Notes under the pieces: model-generated
Told to the model about the DNA's origin: nothing
Database searches by the model: none
The model's input: the letters and a program-made list of their open reading frames with translations, nothing else
Assembly: GCA_030429735.1 (NCBI GenBank)
Contig: JAUIET010000018.1
Location: 1 to 41,278 of the forward strand
Reading direction: 5' to 3'
DNA: 41,278 nt
From: Gammaproteobacteria bacterium
GTDB taxonomy: Bacteria; Pseudomonadota; Gammaproteobacteria; Pseudomonadales; JAUIET01
Shown: one piece after another, positions 20,955-28,490 of the stretch
Numbering within the stretch: position 1 is the first letter of the stretch
Layout of the letters: the number at the start of each line of letters is the position of its first letter
Translations under genes and position numbers: made by a program

Positions 20955-21741
20955 TGCGAATGCTCAAACCGCCATCCACCAACAATGTGGCGCCGGTAAT
21001 AAAGGATGCGGCCGGCAGCACCAGGCTCAACGTAGCATGGGCTACTTCTTCAGGCTCGGCATAACGTCGCAACGCGGTGCGCCGATTGGCAAAGGTCTGC
21101 TTGTCCTGCTCGGGAATATCGGCTGTAATTTGTGTTCTGATCGGGCCTGGGCACACGCAGTTAACCGTAATTCCCTCCTTACCCAGATCTACGGCCATCG
21201 CCCGCGTCAAGCCCATTGACGCGTGCTTGGCAACAACATACGCACTGCCATACCGCGTTGCACCATGCGCCTCGGTTGAGGCCACATTGATAATGCGCGG
21301 GTGCTGGGAAGCGCGTAACGCGGGTAACGCGGCGCGAATTGCCCATGCTTGAGCGCTGGCCATCACCGCCAGAGAGGTATCCCAAGCCTCAGCAAAATTC
21401 TCTCCATCAACGGTAGTCGGCAAAGTCAGGCCCGCATTGTTGATGAGTATGTCCAGGGCCGAAAAGTGCGCTATACCTGCCGCTACTATTCGCTCAACAT
21501 CATCACGAACCGAGAGATCTACCGCAGCAGAAAACACCTCGGTACCCACTTGCTCAACGTCCGATACCACGTCGGCGAGCCCTGATTCGTTGATATCAAG
21601 CAGAATCAGCTTGGCACCCTCATCTGCAAACAAGTGCGCAGTGGCCCTGCCCATTCCACTGGCGGCACCGGTGATCAGCGCCACACTACCGGCTATTGAC
21701 CGGCTAAGCGCGGTCAGGCGCGGCTTTTTTTTATTCGGCAT
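20947..21741 (-). CDS. Short-chain dehydrogenase/reductase
   Basis: This 264-residue classical SDR has the cofactor loop TGAASGMGRATA, the NNAG motif, the catalytic serine in NVAST and the YVVAK motif, and ends with FITGATLLVDGGLS, typical of FabG-like enzymes. An aspartate after beta-2 (LLLDIN, near residue 48) favours NAD(H) over NADP(H). The substrate is unknown. It is the first gene of an apparent SDR-birA-coaX-SPOR operon, overlapping birA by eight bases. Confidence 0.9.
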   Translation of the reverse strand: MPNKKKPRLTALSRSIAGSVALITGAASGMGRATAHLFADEGAKLILLDINESGLADVVSDVEQVGTEVFSAAVDLSVRDDVERIVAAGIAHFSALDILINNAGLTLPTTVDGENFAEAWDTSLAVMASAQAWAIRAALPALRASQHPRIINVASTEAHGATRYGSAYVVAKHASMGLTRAMAVDLGKEGITVNCVCPGPIRTQITADIPEQDKQTFANRRTALRRYAEPEEVAHATLSLVLPAASFITGATLLVDGGLSIRNA

Positions 21742-21942
21742 TCAAGGTTCACCCACGATGTAACGTAACGCGCATTGTACCGTAGCGGCAATGGCTGGGC
21801 ACTCTACTACTGTTCGTTCGCTAGCAACTCGCAGGGTTACAACAACGCATCTGTTGCTGCACGCGCGCTGCTTACTTGTGTTTGTAAGCAAAGGATCCCC
21901 GATCAATGCCGGACTATACCTGCGCGGCTGATACAATACGGC

Positions 21943-23367
21943 ATGACTGATAATCGTCGCCATTTACCCTCTGTTGACCAGATACTGCAACATTGCAGCG
22001 AATTACAGGCCACCTGGGGTCACCCCCGGGTCAGTCGCCTTGTGCGAGAGGAGCTCGCGCAGTACAGAGCCAATATGCAACAGGGAGCCGTTGCCAACCT
22101 CTCTCGGCAAGCGACGATTGATCTCATTGTGCATGCAGTACGCAAAACATTGCTAAGGCAAGATCAACCTTCGCTGGTGCCGGTGTTTAACTTGTCCGGA
22201 ACTGTTCTGCATACCAATCTTGGTAGAGCGATACTACCCGAAGCGGCCATTGACGCCATTAATACGGTAGCAAGTGCGGCCAGCAATCTCGAATTTGATC
22301 TTTGCAGTGGCAAACGCGGTGACCGAAACACGCATATTGAGTCGTTGCTTTGCGAATTAAGCGGTGCTGAGGCTGTCACCGTGGTGAACAATAACGCCGC
22401 CGCCGTACTATTGGTTCTGAATACGCTGGCAAACAACGGCGAAGTTCCTGTGTCTCGTGGAGAGCTGGTAGAAATTGGTGGGGCTTTTCGAATACCGGAT
22501 GTGATGGCCAGGGCCCCCTGCCAACTGGTGGAGGTAGGTGCGACCAATCGAACGCATTTGAAAGACTACGAGACAGCAATTAACGAACGAACTGCACTGC
22601 TAATGAAAGTGCACACCAGCAACTTCTACATTCAAGGTTTCACCAAATCCGTATCTGAATCCGACCTGGCCGCACTCGCAGAAAAGCATTCAATACCATT
22701 TGTTATTGATCTTGGCAGTGGCAACCTGGTTGACATGACACAGTTTGGGCTAGCATCAGAGCCGACGGTGAAACAGGCCCTGGAGCATGGTGCGGATCTG
22801 GTCACTTTCAGCGGTGACAAACTGTTAGGCGGCCCGCAGTGTGGTGTTGTCGCAGGCCGCAAAGAACTCATCGACCAGATAAAAGCCAACCCTCTAAAAC
22901 GCGCCCTGAGAGTAGATAAGCTCACCATTGCCGCATTAACTGAGGTACTGAAGCTCTACCGAAACCCGGACAGGCTAATTGCAGAATTACCCACACTAAA
23001 CTATCTGAACAGACGCGCAGAGGACATTGAATCGCAAGCGCATCGATTGTTAGAATCCTGGCAGGCAGCCTTAACCAGTACGTTCACATGCTCTATTGAA
23101 CAATGTGAAAGCCAGGTTGGCAGCGGCGCATTGCCAAGCAGCACCTTGCCAAGCTTTGCGCTGTGCACGCGCGCATCCAGCGACAACGACATAAACAGAT
23201 TGGTCACGGCCGCTCGAAATTTAGCAAAACCCGTGATCGGCAGACTGAACGACGGCTGCTTCAGCCTGGACCTGCGCTGCCTGGACGATGAAGCCACTTT
23301 TCGCGCCCAGCTGCCACAGCTTGCTCTGGCCTTGCAGCAACAAAAACTAACCCATGGCAATCCCTGA
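21943..23367 (+). CDS. selA: L-seryl-tRNA(Sec) selenium transferase
   Basis: This protein has 474 residues, close to the 463 of E. coli SelA. It is a PLP enzyme that converts Ser-tRNA(Sec) to Sec-tRNA(Sec) using selenophosphate. It shows the N-terminal tRNA-binding region (LPSVDQILQ), FNLSGTVLHTNLGRAILPE, and TFSGDKLLGGPQCGVV with the PLP lysine at residue 293. The frame is open 56 codons further upstream, but the family N-terminus starts at the ATG at 21943. No good Shine-Dalgarno precedes it and TACAAT lies six bases before the ATG, so translation may be weak or leaderless. The tRNA-Sec gene follows by 95 bp. selB is not in the window. Confidence 0.96.
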   Translation: MTDNRRHLPSVDQILQHCSELQATWGHPRVSRLVREELAQYRANMQQGAVANLSRQATIDLIVHAVRKTLLRQDQPSLVPVFNLSGTVLHTNLGRAILPEAAIDAINTVASAASNLEFDLCSGKRGDRNTHIESLLCELSGAEAVTVVNNNAAAVLLVLNTLANNGEVPVSRGELVEIGGAFRIPDVMARAPCQLVEVGATNRTHLKDYETAINERTALLMKVHTSNFYIQGFTKSVSESDLAALAEKHSIPFVIDLGSGNLVDMTQFGLASEPTVKQALEHGADLVTFSGDKLLGGPQCGVVAGRKELIDQIKANPLKRALRVDKLTIAALTEVLKLYRNPDRLIAELPTLNYLNRRAEDIESQAHRLLESWQAALTSTFTCSIEQCESQVGSGALPSSTLPSFALCTRASSDNDINRLVTAARNLAKPVIGRLNDGCFSLDLRCLDDEATFRAQLPQLALALQQQKLTHGNP

Positions 23368-23462
23368 ACAATTCGATACCATAGGTTCTACCGACAACCG
23401 TGCACATCAGGGGTGTGGCTTCAGTTACAAAGGCACGCACTAAACGGTTTTCATAGCAAAAC

Positions 23463-23556
23463 GGAAGAGCGATGCCCCTGGTGGGGCACCTGGTCTTCAA
23501 AACCAGTGAGGCGTTTAATAAACGCCTGGTGGGTTCGACTCCTACCTCTTCCGCCA
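23463..23556 (+). tRNA. selC: tRNA-Sec (TCA anticodon), with a 7/5 aminoacyl branch
   Basis: The 94-nt gene starts GGAAGAG and ends CTCTTCCGCCA, with anticodon loop CTTCAAA reading UGA. The selenocysteine hallmarks are the 6-bp D-stem TGCCCC/GGGGCA with a 4-base loop and a long variable arm with a perfect 7-bp stem GGCGTTT/AAACGCC. There are only 12 bases between the T-loop and the discriminator, giving a 7-bp acceptor plus a 5-bp T-stem instead of the usual bacterial 8+5. The C at position 8 has no partner. It lies downstream of selA. Confidence 0.95.
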
Positions 23557-23672
23557 ACAATGTTGCAAAAACAACTACATGTTAAGGGACACTAGCCTGT
23601 CAAAAAATCTATTAAGCAATCATTCAGTTTGCCTTCCTATTATTGTTCCCGTAAAACAATGAGAAGAAAACG

Positions 23673-24824
23673 ATGCTCGCTAAACTCGCTTTTGCCAGGA
23701 TATTGCTGCGCTCGATGCAGAGCATAAGCATTCTGTTGTTTATCGCGGTTTCTTCCCCAGCCAGTTCGTACCCGTACAATGTGGGCCTGAAAGATGTGCC
23801 AGGCAGAGAAATCGCAATTGGTGGGGCTTTGTTTGCGTCGGGTGCGAATGGCATTCCGCACGAATTGCGCACGCTTGCAGAACGCGAGTTCAATGCGATT
23901 ACAGGCGGGGTATACATGGCCTATGGCGCCTATCCCAATCGTTCTGAACCACCGGTGCTGGATGGATTTGACGCGCTGGTGGATTGGGCAACACATCAGC
24001 GTATGCGGGTTCATGGGCATTCTTTGCTTTATCCAGCCGCAAACGAAGACCTGCAGTGGTGGCGCGAGTTACCGGACCACCAGGCGAAACCGGTGCTTCG
24101 TCACTACATCCAGAACCTGGCGAGCCGCCAGGCGGGCAAAGTGTGGGTATGGGATGTTGTTAATGAAGCGCTCGCTGATGATGGCGAAGTGATGGATTCA
24201 GATGGGCTGCGAACACGTTACAAAGAATATCAGGCTATTGGCAAGGACTATGTTGAACAAGCTTTTTACTGGGCTAAAATCAGTGACCCACAGGCCTTGC
24301 TCATTATCAACGAATATGGCGCCGAGGCGCAGACTGCCAAAGCCGACAGGCTGCTCAACTACGTGGTTAAACTGCGGAAACGTGGCGTGCCCATTGACGG
24401 TGTTGGCTTTCAGATGCACCAATTGAACGTTGGGGCAGAACCGGAATACCGCAGTATAGAAAATAATCTGCAACGCTTTGCGGATCATGGGTTTCGTATT
24501 TTCATCACCGAATTGGACGTCAGCAGCACAATCAGCAGAAATCCGAGGAAGGAACGGCCCAATCACCAGGAGCTGATGCTGCAAAAGCGCATCTATAAGA
24601 ACATCACAGACATTGCCATTCGCCAGCCTGCCTGCGACGCATTATTTCTGTGGGAATTCACCGATAACTATTCCTGGTTGCACCCGGCTAGCCGCGACCT
24701 TGGTGGAGTAAACACCGGGGAGTTCTCGTTCCCCACACCGTTCTTTGGGGGTAAAACCGGCGAGGCAATCATTGCAAAACCCGCCTATGATGGAATCCGA
24801 GAAGCGCTGAGCAGTTCGCAATAA
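23673..24824 (+). CDS. Secreted GH10 endo-1,4-beta-xylanase
   Basis: This 383-residue glycoside hydrolase family 10 protein should cleave xylan internally with retention of configuration. The sequence shows HGHSLLYP (residues 114-121), WDVVNEALADD with the acid/base Glu165, GFQMHQ near residue 245 and FITELDVSS with the nucleophile Glu280. An N-terminal hydrophobic segment (SISILLFIAVSSPASS, residues 17-32) looks like a signal peptide after a basic start; GAGAAG precedes the ATG. There is no carbohydrate-binding module. The usual RGHTLVWH motif is altered to VHGHSLLYP, so the substrate may differ from plain xylan. No other xylan genes are nearby. Confidence 0.88.
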   Translation: MLAKLAFARILLRSMQSISILLFIAVSSPASSYPYNVGLKDVPGREIAIGGALFASGANGIPHELRTLAEREFNAITGGVYMAYGAYPNRSEPPVLDGFDALVDWATHQRMRVHGHSLLYPAANEDLQWWRELPDHQAKPVLRHYIQNLASRQAGKVWVWDVVNEALADDGEVMDSDGLRTRYKEYQAIGKDYVEQAFYWAKISDPQALLIINEYGAEAQTAKADRLLNYVVKLRKRGVPIDGVGFQMHQLNVGAEPEYRSIENNLQRFADHGFRIFITELDVSSTISRNPRKERPNHQELMLQKRIYKNITDIAIRQPACDALFLWEFTDNYSWLHPASRDLGGVNTGEFSFPTPFFGGKTGEAIIAKPAYDGIREALSSSQ

Positions 24825-24911
24825 GCCTCTGAACAAACCGCCATGCCCATGCGGTGATGGTTGCCAACGGTTTCGTGTGATAATAAACATAGAACCAAGC
24901 TACGAGAGCCT

Positions 24912-25688
24912 ATGATGAGTATGTGTTACAGAGCGCGCTATTTCATTATTACCCTGCTGTGCAGTTGCTCACTTTTGGCCGCTATTAACGCCAGCAGCGC
25001 TGATCAGGCGAAAGGCACCGTGCTGATAACCGGCGCCAATCGCGGCATTGGGCTGGCGTTGGCTGAACAGTTCGCTGAGCGTGGTTATCGAGTGATTGGA
25101 ACGGCTCGCAACACTGACAAGGCGGAAGATCTGCGAGCCTTGGGGGCAAGTGTCGAACAGCTTGATGTTACTGATCAAGACAGCGTGAATCAGCTGGCGC
25201 AACGTTTGAAAGGGCAAACCATTGATATTCTTGTAAACAACGCCGGTATCGTTGGTCATACCAGCAAGAAACTGTCTGATCTAGACGTAAACGCGCTTGC
25301 ACACGTTTACGATGTGAATGCTCTGGGACCGCTGCGAGTGATACAGGCATTGCTTGCCAATGTTGCAGAGAGTGAACAAAAACTGGTGATCAATATCAGC
25401 AGCACTATGGGCAGTATTGAGCGCAACACCTGGGGCACCACAATTGGCTACCGCGCGAGTAAGGCCGCATTGAACATGATCAATAAAACAATGGCGGTTG
25501 ATTTCGCCAAGCAAGGTTTGACCTTTGTGGTTTTACATCCGGGGTACGTCAAAACAGACATGAATGCCGGCGAAGGCCAGTATACAGCGGAGCAAAGCGC
25601 GGCTGGGCTGACAAAAGTCATTACCGGCTTATCGCACGAAAACAATGGCATGTTCTTCGACCATCTCGGTATGCAACTGCCCTGGTAG
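24912..25688 (+). CDS. SDR-family protein with an export signal
   Basis: This protein has about 258 residues and classical SDR motifs: TGANRGIGLALAEQF, NNAG, NISST and YRASK, with VLHPGYVKTDM near the end. It resembles the sniffer/carbonyl-reductase-like group. Before the nucleotide-binding fold there is a basic start and a hydrophobic stretch (YFIITLLCSCSLLAAINASSA), which looks like a signal peptide or lipoprotein signal, odd for an NAD(P)-binding enzyme. The ATG at 24912 is chosen because GAGAG lies just before it; the frame is open from 24861, and ATGs at 24915 and 24921 are possible. Confidence 0.82.
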   Translation: MMSMCYRARYFIITLLCSCSLLAAINASSADQAKGTVLITGANRGIGLALAEQFAERGYRVIGTARNTDKAEDLRALGASVEQLDVTDQDSVNQLAQRLKGQTIDILVNNAGIVGHTSKKLSDLDVNALAHVYDVNALGPLRVIQALLANVAESEQKLVINISSTMGSIERNTWGTTIGYRASKAALNMINKTMAVDFAKQGLTFVVLHPGYVKTDMNAGEGQYTAEQSAAGLTKVITGLSHENNGMFFDHLGMQLPW

Positions 25689-25939
25689 CCAATTTCTCTT
25701 TAATTCCCAAATGGCAAGTCGTGTAAGACCGCAAGTGCATATTGAGCACTCGTCGCTACAGCCTATTTAGAACGGGTTTGTTACTCACGTCACACATGAA
25801 GTTGGCAATAGCTCACTGACTAGCGATTGCCTTCGGATACAACACTCCATTGCGATTTATACTTTTCACTCACCGACTCAGGTGAACGCAGGCTTCGCGC
25901 AATGGATTGTAAACATGACTGAGTTTTGGAAAAAAGCTA

Positions 25940-26650
25940 ATGGCTGAGCTGGCAACTGCCCATCCCCCTCAAGAACCGGATCAGTCTGACGAGCTGAAGC
26001 GATTTCTCTATGTTGTTTCCCATGACCTCGCGGCGCCCGCACGTCAGGTTAAGGCCTTTTTGGGCATGCTTGAGGAAGGTTACAGCGAACAATTAGATGA
26101 CGATGCCAGAGAGTTAATTCACTTTGCCTTGGGTGGCGCAGAGTGCATGCAACGCCTGCTGGCCGACTTGTTGCAGTATTCCAGGCTTGAAACCGAATCG
26201 CCAAGCTACCAGCGAGTTGAGCTGACCGACATCGTCAATGGCATCAAAGCCACTGTAGAACCACTAGCGAAATCCAGACATGCAAGCATCGAGTGTGTAG
26301 ACCTTCCTGCGGTGATGGGCGACCAAAGTCAGCTTACCCACGTATTAGAGCAAGCCATAAGCAATGCCATTCTGCATAACCAGAATGATCACCCTGAAGT
26401 ATTCGTTTCAGCCGGTTTTGACCGTGGCATGCACGTGATTAGTGTACTGGACAACGGCTGTGCTATCGAAGAACGTCACCGGGAATCAGTGTTTGAATTA
26501 TTTCACAGACTGGACGGCGCAAGCCAACAGCAAACCGGTGCCGGGCTGGCAATTGCACGACGAATAGCCCGCAAACACGGTGGTGATCTCTACTGGGATT
26601 CCAGCCAACTGAGCGGCAATCGCCTCAGCCTTTTACTTCCCCAGTATTAA
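25940..26650 (+). CDS. Soluble histidine kinase core without a sensor domain
   Basis: The 236 residues consist only of a HisKA dimerisation domain with the phospho-accepting His28 (VVSHDLAAPARQV, phytochrome-kinase type) and an HATPase domain: N-box around Asn142 (EQAISNAILHN), DNG at 171-173, F-box ELFHRLDG and G2 GAGLAIARRIARKHGG. There is no membrane segment, PAS, GAF or receiver domain, and no response regulator gene beside it. It probably takes its signal from a partner protein. The 251-bp gap upstream (25689-25939) shows no gene or clear promoter, so truncation of a once longer kinase is possible. Confidence 0.88.
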   Translation: MAELATAHPPQEPDQSDELKRFLYVVSHDLAAPARQVKAFLGMLEEGYSEQLDDDARELIHFALGGAECMQRLLADLLQYSRLETESPSYQRVELTDIVNGIKATVEPLAKSRHASIECVDLPAVMGDQSQLTHVLEQAISNAILHNQNDHPEVFVSAGFDRGMHVISVLDNGCAIEERHRESVFELFHRLDGASQQQTGAGLAIARRIARKHGGDLYWDSSQLSGNRLSLLLPQY

Positions 26651-26784
26651 CCGGGCAGCACTGCTGGCAGCCACATCCCTCGATGCAAATTCGCTTGCTC
26701 GTGCCATTTTTCTGTGCCACTCTCGGTGCCGGTGCAGCCGCATAACAACAAGAAAACGAGTCTTCTACAAGCCTGAGCACACCC

Positions 26785-28347
26785 ATGAGCAGTCACCACA
26801 AAGCCAACAATATCTTGATTGTGATGGCCGACCAACTAACAGCTCTTGCCCTTGGTTGCTACGGCAATACTGAGGTAGTCAGCCCGCATATTGATAACCT
26901 GGCGCAGCAAGGCGTCGTGTTTGACGCGTCCTATAGCAGCAGCCCGCTGTGCACTCCCGCGCGGTATGCGTTTATGACCGGGCAGAATATTTCACAGTGC
27001 AAAGGTTACGATAATGCGGCCTACATGCCGGCCACAATGCCCACCTTCGCGCACTATCTCAGACTCATGGGTTTCAAAACCTGTCTGTCTGGGAAAATGC
27101 ACTTCGTTGGTCCGGATCAGCTGCACGGCTTCGAAGAGCGCGTTACTACCGATATTTACCCCGCAGATTTCGGTTGGGTACCGGATTGGAACAATCCAAA
27201 CGATCGCATCGATCTTTGGTATCACAATATGTCCAGCGTGAAGCAGGCAGGGGTGGCCAGTATCACCAATCAACTGGCGTTCGATGACGAAGTGGGCAGC
27301 CAGGCAATGCGCGTGATTTTCGACCACGCACGCAGTGAAGACCAACGACCACTATGCCTTGTTGCCAGCTTTATGCACCCTCACGATCCCTACGCCACCC
27401 GGCAAAAATACTGGGACTTGTATGAAGGCACCGAACTTTCACTGCCGTCGGTCAGCAGACCCGCCGAACAGGACGCGCACAATAAGCGCCTGGAAAGCGT
27501 CATTGCACTTGACGCGGTACCAGTAAGCGATAAGGAAATCATCGCTGCTCGCCGTGCCTACTATGGCAATGTAAGCTATGTGGATGAGTGGCTGGGGCGT
27601 TTGCGGGCAACGCTTGAAGAATGCGGTATTGCGAACAACACGGCCATCGTATTTACCTCTGATCATGGCGATATGCTCGGCGAATTCGGTTTGTGGTACA
27701 AAATGAGCTTTCGCGAGTGGGCCTGTCGCATTCCATTGATTGTGCATCAACCGTCTCGCTACCAGGCACGCCGGGTATCACAACCGGTTGCTCAGGTAGA
27801 TGTATTACCTACCTTGCTTGATATCGCACATGAATCCACAGGTTCGGAAAAGCCGGCAATCATTGACCCCTTGTCGGGGCGGTCCTTGCAGGCTTTGTGT
27901 GAGGGAAACAGCGCCGGGGACTTGAATCGCACCGTGAGCGAATATTGTGCCGAAGGGGCCGTCGCCCCCATGCTGATGATCCGCGAAGGCCATTTCAAAT
28001 ACATCTGTTGTGAAAGCGACCAGGATCAACTTTTTGACCTCAGCGCAGACCCGAACGAACAAACAAACCTGGCCACTGATGCCAACCACGCTGATCGATT
28101 GCATACCTTTCAACAGCAGGCCAGGCAGCATTGGGACGCGCGCGAAGTGAAAGCAGCCGTGATCGCCGACCAGCAAAGGCGCCGCGCAGTGCACGCGGCA
28201 CTCAGAGTAGGCCGATATCAGAGCTGGGATTTCAATCCACCACGTGACGCATCCATGGAATACAGCCGCAGCCACCTGGACTTGACCAAGTTCGACATTG
28301 TCTCCCGACACCCCCGACCAAAGCCTTTTGAGCCAGAATTCACGTAA
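26785..28347 (+). CDS. betC: Choline-sulfatase
   Basis: This 520-residue type I sulfatase hydrolyses choline-O-sulfate to choline and sulfate. The formylglycine motif is SSPLCTPAR with Cys56. Segments very close to rhizobial BetC include SGKMHFVGPDQLHGFEERVT, TTDIYPADFGW and SDHGDMLGEFGLWYKM, and the C-terminal region expected of that family is present. Choline sulfate is an osmolyte and sulfur source in marine and plant settings, so it may feed betaine synthesis. No bet or transporter genes are adjacent, and no formylglycine-generating enzyme is in the window. The protein has no signal peptide, so it acts in the cytoplasm. Confidence 0.93.
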   Translation: MSSHHKANNILIVMADQLTALALGCYGNTEVVSPHIDNLAQQGVVFDASYSSSPLCTPARYAFMTGQNISQCKGYDNAAYMPATMPTFAHYLRLMGFKTCLSGKMHFVGPDQLHGFEERVTTDIYPADFGWVPDWNNPNDRIDLWYHNMSSVKQAGVASITNQLAFDDEVGSQAMRVIFDHARSEDQRPLCLVASFMHPHDPYATRQKYWDLYEGTELSLPSVSRPAEQDAHNKRLESVIALDAVPVSDKEIIAARRAYYGNVSYVDEWLGRLRATLEECGIANNTAIVFTSDHGDMLGEFGLWYKMSFREWACRIPLIVHQPSRYQARRVSQPVAQVDVLPTLLDIAHESTGSEKPAIIDPLSGRSLQALCEGNSAGDLNRTVSEYCAEGAVAPMLMIREGHFKYICCESDQDQLFDLSADPNEQTNLATDANHADRLHTFQQQARQHWDAREVKAAVIADQQRRRAVHAALRVGRYQSWDFNPPRDASMEYSRSHLDLTKFDIVSRHPRPKPFEPEFT

Positions 28348-28490
28348 TCTGTCAGAAAACGCCCCTAAACGCTGAAAAAAAACCCGTTTTTCTCAAAATA
28401 GCAGACTTATCTCTGCCCATTCTGCTGTAAACTACCGCGCCAAATTTTTACCCAGATATCAACTATTTATCACATTCAGCGAGTGGAGCA

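Noticed and set aside
21775-21942. Upstream extension of selA by 56 codons
   Set aside because: The extra residues have no SelA similarity and the family N-terminus begins at the later ATG.
23463-28347. A genomic island inserted at selC, a known integration site in enterics
   Set aside because: No integrase, no direct repeat of the tRNA 3' end and no second att site were found; base composition looks like the rest of the window.
28370-28394. A/T-rich dyad after choline sulfatase as a terminator
   Set aside because: The stem is almost entirely A-T with a poor loop, so it is not a convincing terminator.
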